Source of the DNA: RHLJ01 sp965247355
GTDB lineage: Bacteria; Bacteroidota; Rhodothermia; Balneolales; Balneolaceae
Assembly: GCA_965247355.1 (NCBI GenBank)
Contig: OZ252011.1
Location: forward strand, 496,001-560,000
Length of the DNA: 64,000 bases
Reading direction: 5' to 3'
Positions 33,388 to 43,178 of the stretch are shown one piece after another (positions within the stretch are counted from its first letter, which is position 1; each line of letters opens with the position of its first letter). Both the position numbers and the translations under genes were made by a program. The notes beneath the pieces were generated by a model. It saw nothing but the letters and a program-made list of their open reading frames with translations, made no database searches and had not been told where the DNA came from.

Positions 33388-34389
33388 GTGGCTTCTACTA
33401 TTTACGACATAGCAAAACAGGCGGGGGTAAGTATTGCAACCGTATCGAGGGTATTTAACCAGAGCGATAGTGTTTCTGATCGTACGCGTAAGAAAGTATT
33501 AGATGTAGCAGAAGCGGTAGGTTATCATCCACAAGCCTATGCACAAGGGCTGGCTAGTAAAAAGAGCAATACTATAATGGTGGTTGTCCCTGTTATCTCA
33601 AACTACTTTTTTATGGAAGTTCTTGGAGGTGTACAGGACAAGCTGCAAGAGCTGGGCTATGAGCTTAGTATTTTCAATGTAACCTCTGACGATCACCTTT
33701 TTGATCAGGTGGAGCATGTAATAAAACGCCGATGGGCAGAAGGCTATTTGTTTATCTCCATTCACCTTGAAGAAAAACAATGGAAGCAGCTTATCCGTTA
33801 TGATGTGCCTATTACATTGGTAGATGAGCATTATGAAGGTTTTGATTCCGTTAGTGTGGATAATGTTCAAGGCGCGTACCGTGCAACCAAATGTTTTCTG
33901 GATAAAGGGTTTCGCCGGGTAGCAATGTTGGCTGCTTTAAAATCTTCAAAACCAATTCGGGATCGTTTGATTGGATATAAAAAAGCACTTGAAGAAAAGG
34001 GAATACCATTTTGTGAATCATTAATTATTTCCGGAGAATCTCAATATCGTGATGGTTTTACTGAACGTGGAGGGTATGAAGGAATGATAAAAATCCTAAG
34101 CATGGAAGAAATTCCAGAGGCTTGTTTTTGCGCATCAGATATTCAGGCAGTAGGTGCACTTAAAGCTATGAAAGACACAGGTAGATATATGCCAATCATT
34201 GGATATGACGATATTGAATTGTCAGAATATATCGGTTTATCTACTATCCGACAACCAATGAGAGATATGGGGTTCTACGCAACTCAAAACCTGGTTGAAC
34301 GGATGAGAAATCATGGCAAAGCTATTTCACAAACTATTTATTCACCCGAGTTAATTCATCGTTCGTCTACAAATGGGCTAGATAATTAA
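33388..34389 (+). CDS. LacI-family transcriptional regulator of the starch block
   Basis: The protein has 333 residues and starts with GTG 33388. Residues 3-25 are the LacI helix-turn-helix (TIYDIAKQAGVSIATVSRVFN), with a hinge helix around 48-58 (PQAYAQGLASKKS). Residues 60-333 form the periplasmic-binding-protein-like sensor (VVVPVISNYFFMEVLGGVQDKL, VSVDNVQGAYRATKCFLDKGFRRVAML, IIGYDDIELSEYIGLSTIRQP). These bind a sugar effector, here probably maltose or maltodextrins (compare MalR/SusR-like roles). A matching operator sits in the promoter 9.7 kb upstream at 23695-23710. It is embedded in the operon it would control, giving self-regulation. Confidence 0.93.
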   Translation: MASTIYDIAKQAGVSIATVSRVFNQSDSVSDRTRKKVLDVAEAVGYHPQAYAQGLASKKSNTIMVVVPVISNYFFMEVLGGVQDKLQELGYELSIFNVTSDDHLFDQVEHVIKRRWAEGYLFISIHLEEKQWKQLIRYDVPITLVDEHYEGFDSVSVDNVQGAYRATKCFLDKGFRRVAMLAALKSSKPIRDRLIGYKKALEEKGIPFCESLIISGESQYRDGFTERGGYEGMIKILSMEEIPEACFCASDIQAVGALKAMKDTGRYMPIIGYDDIELSEYIGLSTIRQPMRDMGFYATQNLVERMRNHGKAISQTIYSPELIHRSSTNGLDN

Positions 34390-34404
34390 CCACAAAATTA
34401 CGTC

Positions 34405-37296
34405 ATGAGTAGAGTATACTATTCAGTAACTTTATTAATTCTATCATTTAGTACGTCAATAATTGCTCAGGAAAAAGTGGATGTTACATTCCGCTATCAC
34501 CCCAATGAAGAAGCACAGAGAGTATTCGTGCCCGGCGAATTTAATAACTGGGGAAATAACTCCAATGGGCAAATAAGTACAACTGATCCTTCATTGATGG
34601 TGGAGGATACAGAAAACGGTTTCTGGTATAAAACGCTCTCTCTTACTTTAGGAGGAGGAACTGCTACTCATGAGAACCAATCTGGGTATTTGTACAAGTT
34701 TCACGAACAATACAATGCGAGTGGAACTTCCTGGGAATGGTATACAGATCCCCTGAATCCGGTATCATTAGGTAATAACAGTGATTCATATGTACGTGTC
34801 TCTCATCCAATGATTTTTCAATTTGCCACTTCAGAAAGTGGAGTTTCAAACGAAGAAACGCAAATCTGGGCAACGGTAGCGGCGAAGAGCTCAGACCCAA
34901 TAGATCTTGGTGATTCAAAATTCTATATAAATGGAATTTTAGCAGGAGATTTTTCTGCTAATTATGAAAATCAGCGTAAGCTTTTCTCAATTACAGATTT
35001 AGATAGTTATGAATTAATAACCGGGAAGAACACTGTTAGTATAGAAGCTGTAACTGAAGCGGGAGAATCGGTTACTGACTCCCTGAATTTCTTCTATTTA
35101 CCAAATATCAATCCTGTTCTAGAAGCCCGACCCGAAGGATTAAAGGATGGTATTACCTATGAGGGTAATGTTAAACTATCCCTCTTTGCTCCCAAGAAAG
35201 ATTACGTATTTGTTATAGGGGATTTTAATGATTGGAGTTTAGACGAAGGGTATTTAATGAAAAAAGATTCATTAAATGCTGATAGTGTGTGGCATTGGAT
35301 AGAGCTTGACGGTTTAACCCTGGGTACACAGTATGGCTTTCAATATCTTGTTGAAGGAGAGTTGGCAATTGCTGATCCATATGCTCCATTATTATTACAT
35401 CCAAACGAAGATGATGGGATTCCATCCTCAGTTTTTCCAAATTTAAAAGAATATCCAAGCGGTAAAACTTCTGGATATGTTGGAGTATTAGAACCTGGAA
35501 AGGAGGAGTTTGAATGGCAGGCAACTAATTACACTAGACCGGATAAGGAATCTTTAGTCATTTACGAACTGCTAATCAGAGACTTTCTAGCTGATCATAG
35601 CTTCAATTCACTGATAGACTCCCTGGACTATCTGGAAGGACTGGGAGTAAACGCGATTGAATTAATGCCTGTAAATGAGTTTGACGGAAACGAAAGTTGG
35701 GGGTATAACCCGGGCTCTCATTTAGCACTGGATAAGTATTATGGTACTCCTGAGGCGTTCAAACAATTTGTTGACGAAGCTCACAAACGAGGGATTGCGG
35801 TAATTCTTGACGTAGTGATGAATCACGCCACAGGAAGACATTCCTTATACAAGTTATACGAGTATGGAGAGAATCCCTATTTCAATACTTCGCCAAAACA
35901 TACTTTTAATGTTTTTAATGATTTTAATCATCAGTATTCAGGCACTCAGTATTATACTAAACGGATGATTGAGCACTGGATTAATGAATATAATATTGAT
36001 GGATTCAGGTGGGATCTGACTAAAGGATTTACCCAGAACTGTACTGATAGTGATGGCGGTTGTACCAGTGCTTATCAACAAGACAGGGTAGATATTTTAA
36101 AAAAATATGCGGACTACCAGTGGGCGGCAGATCCGGATTTTATTGTGATTTTCGAACATCTTGGCACAAATCAGGAAGAAAGCCAATGGGCTAATTACCG
36201 CATTGATGAGGGCAAAGGGATTATGCTTTGGGGAAATATGAATGGACCCTACAGCGAAGCTACCATGGGTTATAATGAAGGCACAAAATCAAACTTGTTT
36301 GGAGTGCTATCAGAATCCAGAAGTTTTGAAAAAAGGCACCTTGTTGGATACATGGAAAGTCATGATGAGCAATGGTTAATGTTCAAGAACAGAAGTTTTG
36401 GAAATTCATCAAATGGTTATGATGTAAAGGACCTGAATACTGCATTAACAAGACAGAAAATGGCTGGTGCTTTTTTCTTCACATTACCAGGACCCAAAAT
36501 GATCTGGCAGTTTGGTGAATTGGGATATGGTTATGGAAATAATGGGGAACAATGTTTAAAGCCGGGAGGAGATAGCAATGGAGATTGTGCCCCATCTGTT
36601 GTAGATCGGGTTGCTAATAAACCTATTCGTTGGGATTACTGGAATAATCCTGATACCGAACAAAGAATCAATCTTTACAAAACCTGGAGCGCTTTAATAA
36701 ATCTCCGAAGAAGTTCTGAGGCATTTACAGATCCTGATTTATTTTCTTACGAGTTAAATGGAGAAACTAAATGGATTAAAATGGTCCATTCAGATACAGA
36801 TGTTGCTATTATTGGTAACTTTGGGGTGACCAATAATTCAATAGAATTCACTTTTCCATCAACCGGGAATTGGTATGATTTCTTTAACGGAGAAAGTTTT
36901 GATGTGGGAGAGGGTACAATAACCTATGAACTGATACCTGGCGAATTCAAAGTATTCACAACCAAAGAATTCGAAACACCTGAGGAGGGTATTTCTGTAG
37001 AAAATGAACGCGAAGATATTTCAGGAACTCCATTAAGATTCCAGCTCTATCAAAATTATCCTAATCCATTCAATCCATCTACTAACATCACTTTTGATTT
37101 AGCTAAAGCAGGGCCGGTAACGCTCGAAGTATATGATATAGTGGGAAGAAAAGTGGCTGAATTAGTTAACGAAGTTAAATCAGCAGGAAGCTATTCTGTT
37201 ACCTTCGATGCCTCTTCATTAAGCACTGGAATGTACTTAATTAGGTTACAGGCCGGTCAGACTACCCAAACTCAAAAAATGACTCTTCTAAAATAA
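34405..37296 (+). CDS. Secreted GH13 alpha-amylase with starch modules and T9SS sorting domain
   Basis: The protein has 963 residues with a signal peptide ending IIAQ. An N-terminal CBM-like unit (VTFRYHPNEEAQRVFVPGEFNNW) and a second CBM48-like unit near 245-320 (VKLSLFAPKKDYVFVIGDFNDWS) precede the GH13 barrel, about 380-790. Catalytic residues fit GH13: nucleophile Asp537 (GFRWD), acid/base Glu584 (IFE), and Asp654 (SHDEQ). The last 85 residues are a T9SS type A domain (NYPNPFNPST, IVGRKVAELV, KMTLLK). The enzyme should act outside the cell on starch or glycogen; the CBM48 and barrel resemble branching/isoamylase relatives, so alpha-1,6 activity is possible. It starts 15 bp after the LacI gene. 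Confidence 0.92.
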   Translation: MSRVYYSVTLLILSFSTSIIAQEKVDVTFRYHPNEEAQRVFVPGEFNNWGNNSNGQISTTDPSLMVEDTENGFWYKTLSLTLGGGTATHENQSGYLYKFHEQYNASGTSWEWYTDPLNPVSLGNNSDSYVRVSHPMIFQFATSESGVSNEETQIWATVAAKSSDPIDLGDSKFYINGILAGDFSANYENQRKLFSITDLDSYELITGKNTVSIEAVTEAGESVTDSLNFFYLPNINPVLEARPEGLKDGITYEGNVKLSLFAPKKDYVFVIGDFNDWSLDEGYLMKKDSLNADSVWHWIELDGLTLGTQYGFQYLVEGELAIADPYAPLLLHPNEDDGIPSSVFPNLKEYPSGKTSGYVGVLEPGKEEFEWQATNYTRPDKESLVIYELLIRDFLADHSFNSLIDSLDYLEGLGVNAIELMPVNEFDGNESWGYNPGSHLALDKYYGTPEAFKQFVDEAHKRGIAVILDVVMNHATGRHSLYKLYEYGENPYFNTSPKHTFNVFNDFNHQYSGTQYYTKRMIEHWINEYNIDGFRWDLTKGFTQNCTDSDGGCTSAYQQDRVDILKKYADYQWAADPDFIVIFEHLGTNQEESQWANYRIDEGKGIMLWGNMNGPYSEATMGYNEGTKSNLFGVLSESRSFEKRHLVGYMESHDEQWLMFKNRSFGNSSNGYDVKDLNTALTRQKMAGAFFFTLPGPKMIWQFGELGYGYGNNGEQCLKPGGDSNGDCAPSVVDRVANKPIRWDYWNNPDTEQRINLYKTWSALINLRRSSEAFTDPDLFSYELNGETKWIKMVHSDTDVAIIGNFGVTNNSIEFTFPSTGNWYDFFNGESFDVGEGTITYELIPGEFKVFTTKEFETPEEGISVENEREDISGTPLRFQLYQNYPNPFNPSTNITFDLAKAGPVTLEVYDIVGRKVAELVNEVKSAGSYSVTFDASSLSTGMYLIRLQAGQTTQTQKMTLLK

Positions 37297-37300
37297 GGAT

Positions 37301-39652
37301 ATGAAAAAGCTTCGGTTTCTGATTCTACTACCACTACTAATTTTTGCTTGTCAGAAGCCGGTTGACTATAAAGGTTCTCAGATTATTGGGTTGGCTAGTC
37401 CTGTTAATTTGGGTTTTGAAACCACTGAGATTGTACTCGAGGACTTCTTTATTGATGCAAACCTGATCAGTAATATTGATGTACCGGATGGCATTGTAGT
37501 TACAAAATCTGAAGAGGGTATTTTAACCCTCGATGGATCAATTTCAAATCCTCTGGATGTTCTTAGAATAACAGCTGCAGGCGAAGAGTATGCTATCCTG
37601 TTAAAGAAATCAGTTAAAGAAGAAGTAGAGCTTGTTTTTGACGCTCAAGGCAATGAATATCAAACGGTACAGCTAAAGGGGGAAATGAATAATTGGAACC
37701 CATCTTCCACAGAATTGGAAAAGGATGGAGATGTTTGGAAAACTTCTATGCTTATTAATAAAGGCATATATCAATATCTCTTTGTGGTGGATGGGGTAGA
37801 GACCATAGATCCTGATAACCCAAATAGTGTTTCCAATGGAATGGGGGGGAGAAATTCGCTATTGGTGGTAGGAAATTCCGAAGTTCAGAAACCCACGCTG
37901 TATACCAGTTTTTATGATGGAGCTGATGTGGCTTTTAGTTTTAGGAATTCTACAGACTTAGTTGTTCTTTGGCAGAACAAGCAACTGGAAGTAAATAATA
38001 CCGGTGAAGGACTAAAGGTTACAATACCGGAAGAAGCAAAGAATTTAGAACGTTCTTACATCAGAGCATGGGCTTATAGCGATTCTGAAATTTCGAATGA
38101 TGTGCTGATTCCTCTTCAGAATGGGAAAGTCGTAGAAAATACAGATCAACTTACCCGACATGATTTCCATACCTGGAATATGTATTTCGTATTGATCGAT
38201 CGGTTCAAAGATGGAAATGAAGCTAATACCCGATTAATCGATGATCCGGATATCCATCCCAAAGCAAATTATTACGGTGGGGATTTTGCTGGAATAACTC
38301 AAACTATCAAAAGCGGTTATTTTGATAAGATTGGAGTTAATACTTTATGGCTTTCACCCATCACTCAAAATCCTGAAACAGCATATGGCCTTTGGGATCA
38401 GGGCGGTCCGGTTACTAAATTTTCCGGTTATCATGGGTATTGGCCAATTTCATCTTCTAAAACGGATGACCGATTTGGTACAGAAGAAGAATTCAGAGAA
38501 CTACTGGATGTAGCACATGAGAATGGGATGAATGTAATTTTAGATTATGTAGCAAATCATGTGCACGAGCTCCATCCTGTGTATCAGAATAATCCTGATT
38601 GGGCAACAGATTTATATCTTCCGGATGGACGAATGAATACCGAACTTTGGGATGAACAACGCCTTACCACCTGGTTTGATACATTCATGCCCAGCCTCGA
38701 TTTCTCAAATCCTGAAGTGATCGAAACTATGACCGACTCAGCACTCTATTGGGTGAAAGAATTTGATTTAGATGGATTCCGGCATGATGCAACCAAGCAT
38801 ATTCAGCTTGAATTTTGGAGAACACTTACCCGAAAGGTTAAAGAAGAAGTTACCCTCAAAACAGGTAAGCAAGTGTATCAGGTAGGTGAGACCTACGGAA
38901 GTAGGGAGCTAATTTCCAGCTATATCAATTCAGGTATGTTAGATGCTCAGTTTGATTTTGGAATGTATGACGCCGCTGTAAATGCCTTTGGACAAAACAC
39001 CTCATTTACCGGACTAACAGATCAACTTCAGGAAAGCTTTAACTACTATGGCTATCATAATTTGATGGGATACATTTCCGGGAATCATGATAAAGCTCGT
39101 TTTATAACCTATACCAGTGGTGAGGTAGCTTGGGGTGAAGATGCTAAGCTTGCAGGATGGACGCGGGAAATTGGAGACCCTCAGGAGTTTGCTTATGATA
39201 AACTCAGCATGCTCCATGCCTGGAATCTAACTATTCCGGGAATACCGGTTACATATCAGGGAGATGAATATGGTCAGCCGGGAGCGAACGACCCTGATAA
39301 TCGTCGTTGGATGGAATTTGAAGACGATGAGTTGAATGCTTTTGAACTCAGAAACAGATCTGTTTACAGTATGCTTACTGAGCTTAGAAATACCTCACTA
39401 CCTCTTCTGTACGGAGATTTTCAGTTTCACCTGACCGAAGATGATATTTTGTCTTATTCGCGTGCATATTTTAATCAACAGACAGTAGTCGTATTTAATA
39501 AATCGGGTCGTGCTCAGGATATTTCTGTGGATTTAAGAGATGACTTCGATTACGAAAGCTTGAAAGCCACATTTGGGAATCAGTTTGAAGTAAACGGAAC
39601 TAATTTGAGTATTCAGCTACCTGCGAATTCATTCGAAATTTTAACATTATAA
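37301..39652 (+). CDS. GH13 lipoprotein amylase (SusG/cyclomaltodextrinase-like)
   Basis: The protein has 783 residues. Lipoprotein signal ending LIFAC (Cys17). Residues about 105-185 form a CBM48-like fold (VQLKGEMNNWNPSSTELEKDGDVW). A catalytic GH13 barrel from about 285 opens with WNMYFVLIDRFKDGN. Catalytic residues are Asp496 (GFRHD), Glu530 (VGETYG) and Asp597 (SGNHD). The C-terminus is a small beta domain. Membrane anchoring suggests work at the outer-membrane surface or in the periplasm on maltodextrins. It lies 4 bp after the T9SS amylase and 9 bp before a third amylase, so a single transcript is near certain. Confidence 0.92.
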   Translation: MKKLRFLILLPLLIFACQKPVDYKGSQIIGLASPVNLGFETTEIVLEDFFIDANLISNIDVPDGIVVTKSEEGILTLDGSISNPLDVLRITAAGEEYAILLKKSVKEEVELVFDAQGNEYQTVQLKGEMNNWNPSSTELEKDGDVWKTSMLINKGIYQYLFVVDGVETIDPDNPNSVSNGMGGRNSLLVVGNSEVQKPTLYTSFYDGADVAFSFRNSTDLVVLWQNKQLEVNNTGEGLKVTIPEEAKNLERSYIRAWAYSDSEISNDVLIPLQNGKVVENTDQLTRHDFHTWNMYFVLIDRFKDGNEANTRLIDDPDIHPKANYYGGDFAGITQTIKSGYFDKIGVNTLWLSPITQNPETAYGLWDQGGPVTKFSGYHGYWPISSSKTDDRFGTEEEFRELLDVAHENGMNVILDYVANHVHELHPVYQNNPDWATDLYLPDGRMNTELWDEQRLTTWFDTFMPSLDFSNPEVIETMTDSALYWVKEFDLDGFRHDATKHIQLEFWRTLTRKVKEEVTLKTGKQVYQVGETYGSRELISSYINSGMLDAQFDFGMYDAAVNAFGQNTSFTGLTDQLQESFNYYGYHNLMGYISGNHDKARFITYTSGEVAWGEDAKLAGWTREIGDPQEFAYDKLSMLHAWNLTIPGIPVTYQGDEYGQPGANDPDNRRWMEFEDDELNAFELRNRSVYSMLTELRNTSLPLLYGDFQFHLTEDDILSYSRAYFNQQTVVVFNKSGRAQDISVDLRDDFDYESLKATFGNQFEVNGTNLSIQLPANSFEILTL

Positions 39653-39661
39653 AAAACAGTC

Positions 39662-41038
39662 ATGAATCTTTATTTGAAAAACAAAGCGCTACTGATCCTT
39701 CTGGCAGGCTTTCTATTTGCCAGCTGTACGGCTCCGGAAAAACAAGCTGAAACACAAAGACAAAGTACAGTTGAACATCCGGAATGGAGTAAAAATGCCA
39801 ATATCTACGAAGTAAATATTCGTCAGTATTCTCCGGAAGGAACGTTTAATGCTTTTAGGGAGGATCTTCCACGATTAAAAGATATGGGTGTTAAGATTCT
39901 GTGGCTTATGCCTATTCAGCCAATTGGTGAGTTGAACCGCAAAGGTACACTAGGAAGCTACTACTCGATCAAAGATTACAAAGGAATAAACCCGGAGTTC
40001 GGTACTAAAGAAGATTTTAAGGCTCTTGTTAATGAAGCTCATGAAATGGGTTTTAAGGTAATTCTGGATTGGGTTGCAAACCATTCTGCATGGGATAACT
40101 CATGGACTGAAAACAAAGATTGGTATACCTTGGACGAAGATGGAAATTTCCAGCCACCGGTTGCAGATTGGAGTGATGTGATTGATCTCAATTATGATAA
40201 TGAAGATATGCGGGCAGCAATGATAGATGCTTTGGTTTACTGGGTTCGGGAGTTTGGAGTGGATGGATACCGTTGTGATGTAGCTGGTATGGTACCTGTG
40301 GATTTCTGGATTACAGCACATGAAGAATTGGATAAAGTAAAGGATGTATTCATGCTTGCTGAAGATGGAGAGCCGGAATTGCTTTATGAAGCGTTTGATA
40401 TGAATTATGCCTGGGAATATGCGCATGTGATTCGTGAAATTGCTAAAGGTGAGCAAAGTTTTGCAGATTTAGACTCCCTTTTCGAAAGAGATTTTAAGCG
40501 ATTCCCAAAGAATTCGTATCGAATGTACTTTACATCTAATCATGATGAAAACTCATGGAATGGTACCGATCCGGGTATGTATGGTAACAACTTCGAAAAT
40601 TTTGCAGTTCTTTCTGCAACGGTACAAGGCATGCCACTGATATATAATGGTCAGGAATCAAACTTAGATAAACAACTCGAGTTTTTCGAAAAGGATGAGA
40701 TTGAGTGGAAAGAATACGCCTATCAGGATTTTTATAAGATTCTGTTAGACCTCAACACTACTAATGAAGCGTTATGGAATGGAGCATATGGAGGTGATTT
40801 TACCAGAATCGAATCTCCGGCTGAAACCTATGCGTTTTCAAGAAAGAAGGGTGAACATGAAGTGATTGTAGCAATAAATAATTCTACTGAAGCTCAAAGT
40901 TTTTCTGTTCCAACCTGGTCATCCGATACGTATGTAAAACTTGGAGCTGTTGAAGGCGAGATTGAAGGATCAGGTGTTGGTTCTACCTACGAATTCGAAT
41001 TACCACCACATCGATGGTTTATTCTAGCTACTAAATAA
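39662..41038 (+). CDS. GH13 lipoprotein alpha-amylase, compact form
   Basis: The protein has 458 residues. Lipoprotein signal ending FASC (Cys22). It is almost entirely one GH13 barrel plus a short C-terminal beta domain: ANIYEVNIRQYSPEGTF, VKILWLMPIQPIGE, FKVILDWVANHSAW. Catalytic residues are Asp206 (GYRCD), Glu234 (LAEDGE) and Asp295 (SNHDE). No binding module is seen. With its neighbours it gives three amylases of different size and location. A role in the final cutting of short maltodextrins before uptake is inferred. Confidence 0.92.
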   Translation: MNLYLKNKALLILLAGFLFASCTAPEKQAETQRQSTVEHPEWSKNANIYEVNIRQYSPEGTFNAFREDLPRLKDMGVKILWLMPIQPIGELNRKGTLGSYYSIKDYKGINPEFGTKEDFKALVNEAHEMGFKVILDWVANHSAWDNSWTENKDWYTLDEDGNFQPPVADWSDVIDLNYDNEDMRAAMIDALVYWVREFGVDGYRCDVAGMVPVDFWITAHEELDKVKDVFMLAEDGEPELLYEAFDMNYAWEYAHVIREIAKGEQSFADLDSLFERDFKRFPKNSYRMYFTSNHDENSWNGTDPGMYGNNFENFAVLSATVQGMPLIYNGQESNLDKQLEFFEKDEIEWKEYAYQDFYKILLDLNTTNEALWNGAYGGDFTRIESPAETYAFSRKKGEHEVIVAINNSTEAQSFSVPTWSSDTYVKLGAVEGEIEGSGVGSTYEFELPPHRWFILATK

Positions 41039-41053
41039 ATTAAGGCGAAAAAA

Positions 41054-42568
41054 ATGTCTAAATCACCACAAAAGAAACCAAGATTAAACTTCATTCAGCT
41101 CTGGAACATGAGCTTTGGATTTTTAGGTATTCAAATGGGATTTGCACTACAGAATGCGAATACCAGTCGAATTTTCGAAACACTTGGCGCTGATACCTCA
41201 AGCCTAGCTATCTATTGGCTGGCTGCACCGGTTACGGGACTAATCGTTCAGCCAATTATTGGATATTATTCTGACAGGACATGGCTTCCAAAATGGGGGA
41301 GAAGGCGTCCGTATTTTGCACTTGGGGCTATCACAGGAGCAATTGCATTGGTTGCAATGCCTAATTCTGCAGCACTTTGGATTGCTGTTGGTGTGCTTTG
41401 GATTATGGATGCGTCTATTAATATTACTATGGAACCATTCAGAGCATTTGTTGGTGATTTATTACCGGAAGATCAACGGACTTCAGGCTTTGCAATGCAG
41501 AGCTTTTTTATTGGGATTGGAGCCTTAGTAGCTTCATTTCTGCCATGGATTTTTGCGAACTGGTTAGCTATTCCAAATACAGCACCAGAAGGTGTTATTC
41601 CTCCATCGGTTAAGTACTCCTTTTATATCGGGGCTGCAATGTATTTTATTACTGTGATGTGGACAGTATTCACAACTAAAGAATATCCTCCAGAAGAAGA
41701 TGAAGATCACGATGAACCTGCTATGTCAAGCGATGACGAACCGATGTTTGCAAATAAGTTCAATCGTATTGGATTTACTTATTTACTAATAGGAGTGGTT
41801 TTTTCGGGTTTTGTTGCCATCTTAGGAATTGATCAACAACTTCATGTATTAGGTGGCGGATTAATTCTTTTTGGATTGGTTCATTTTATTGGCTCTTCAC
41901 TTACAAAAAGTGGAAGAACCCGATCTGCACTTGTCCATATCGTAAAAGACTTTAATACCATGCCAAAAACAATGGTTCAACTGGCAATAGTTCAGTTCTT
42001 TACATGGTTTGCATTGTTTTCTATGTGGATTTACACCACCTCAGCAGTAACCTCTCACATTTATGGAACTACGGATACGACCTCTTTACTCTACAATCAG
42101 GGAGCTGATATGGTGAGTAATTTGTTCGGTGGATATAATGGAATTGCTGCCCTTGCTGCAATTATGCTTCCATGGGTGGCCCGTAAAACCAGCCGTAAGG
42201 TAACACATATGATTGCGTTGGTGATTGGAGGAGTTGGATTGATATCCATTTATTTTATAAGCAACCCCAGTATGCTTTGGTTAAGTATGGTTGGTGTTGG
42301 AATTGCCTGGGCAAGTATACTTTCTATGCCATATGCAATTTTGTCGGGATCCATTCCGGCCGAGAAAATGGGATACTATATGGGAGTTTTTAATTTCTTT
42401 ATAGTGATCCCTCAAATATTAGCGGCATCCGTACTTGGTTTTATTCTTACTTCACTCTTTGGTGGTCAAACCATTCTGATATTGGTATTAGGTGGAGTTT
42501 CTATGATCCTTTCTGGTATTTTATGCTTAAGAGTGGATGATAAAGGGCGGTCTGAGGCTGCTGTTTAA
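41054..42568 (+). CDS. MFS sugar transporter (SLC45/GPH-like), likely maltose
   Basis: The protein has 504 residues with twelve predicted membrane helices. It has the SLC45/sucrose-transporter type opening WNMSFGFLGIQMGFALQNAN, VQPIIGYYSDRTW and the loop-2 motif KWGRRRPYFALGAI. An acidic cytoplasmic loop (PEEDEDHDEP) separates the two halves. This group takes up maltose, sucrose or related disaccharides by proton symport in the inner membrane. As the last gene of the starch block, 15 bp after the third amylase, it would bring the end products into the cytoplasm. No intracellular glucosidase follows, so that step is encoded elsewhere. Confidence 0.9.
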   Translation: MSKSPQKKPRLNFIQLWNMSFGFLGIQMGFALQNANTSRIFETLGADTSSLAIYWLAAPVTGLIVQPIIGYYSDRTWLPKWGRRRPYFALGAITGAIALVAMPNSAALWIAVGVLWIMDASINITMEPFRAFVGDLLPEDQRTSGFAMQSFFIGIGALVASFLPWIFANWLAIPNTAPEGVIPPSVKYSFYIGAAMYFITVMWTVFTTKEYPPEEDEDHDEPAMSSDDEPMFANKFNRIGFTYLLIGVVFSGFVAILGIDQQLHVLGGGLILFGLVHFIGSSLTKSGRTRSALVHIVKDFNTMPKTMVQLAIVQFFTWFALFSMWIYTTSAVTSHIYGTTDTTSLLYNQGADMVSNLFGGYNGIAALAAIMLPWVARKTSRKVTHMIALVIGGVGLISIYFISNPSMLWLSMVGVGIAWASILSMPYAILSGSIPAEKMGYYMGVFNFFIVIPQILAASVLGFILTSLFGGQTILILVLGGVSMILSGILCLRVDDKGRSEAAV

Positions 42569-42653
42569 AACAAGCTGGTTCTTTACTCGATTAGATTCTG
42601 AAGTGGTCTAATAATTCTAACTATTAAGGTCAGAAGTTTCTTAATTTGTCAGT

Positions 42654-43178
42654 ATGAGACTTGATCAGAAATACTTTGTACCGTTTATACTTGTATGTGC
42701 AGCTTTCACCATGTTATTTATTGTGATTTCCTCCTTCAACTTTACAGAGCAAAGACAGGAACGATTTACAGATTATACCAGAGAGTATGATGAGTTGTTG
42801 ACAAAGACACATCCTTACATTAATAAAAGTGATAGTCTGAGACTTGGAGATATGAAAGGAAAGCAAACCATGGTTTTATTCTGGTCATCATGGTCTGAAA
42901 AGTCAGCTGAAATAATGAACGAACTCGATGCGGTTAAATCCCAAAGAAGTGATCTCAATATTGTAGCAGCATTAGTTAAAGATGCTACCGAAAGTGTTGA
43001 GGAAGAAACTTTGGCTCATGATTTTGAATATATTGATGGAACTATACTTTTCAACGAATTGAGAGCACCCGGTATTCCAAGCTATATCCTTCTTGATGAA
43101 AATGGTGAGCTAATTTCCACTCATGTTGGTTATAAAGAAGGTGAGGTAACATACTTGCTAATTCTATCATCAGAATGA
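42654..43178 (+). CDS. Membrane-anchored thioredoxin-like protein lacking the CXXC cysteines
   Basis: The protein has 174 residues. One N-terminal membrane segment (FVPFILVCAAFTMLFIVISSF) is followed by a periplasmic TlpA/ResA-like thioredoxin fold: GDMKGKQTMVLFWSSW, then GIPSYILLDENGELI with the conserved cis-Pro. Where WCxxC is expected the protein has W80-Ser81-E-K-Ser84, so no redox-active pair exists and classic disulfide exchange is excluded. It may be a chaperone-like or scaffold protein. Its last bases overlap the start of the aminotransferase gene (ATGA), so they are co-translated. Confidence 0.82.
   Translation: MRLDQKYFVPFILVCAAFTMLFIVISSFNFTEQRQERFTDYTREYDELLTKTHPYINKSDSLRLGDMKGKQTMVLFWSSWSEKSAEIMNELDAVKSQRSDLNIVAALVKDATESVEEETLAHDFEYIDGTILFNELRAPGIPSYILLDENGELISTHVGYKEGEVTYLLILSSE

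Noticed and set aside
40100..40456. 118-residue minus-strand frame inside the third amylase
   Set aside because: His/Ile-rich antisense shadow of a GH13 catalytic region; no independent support.
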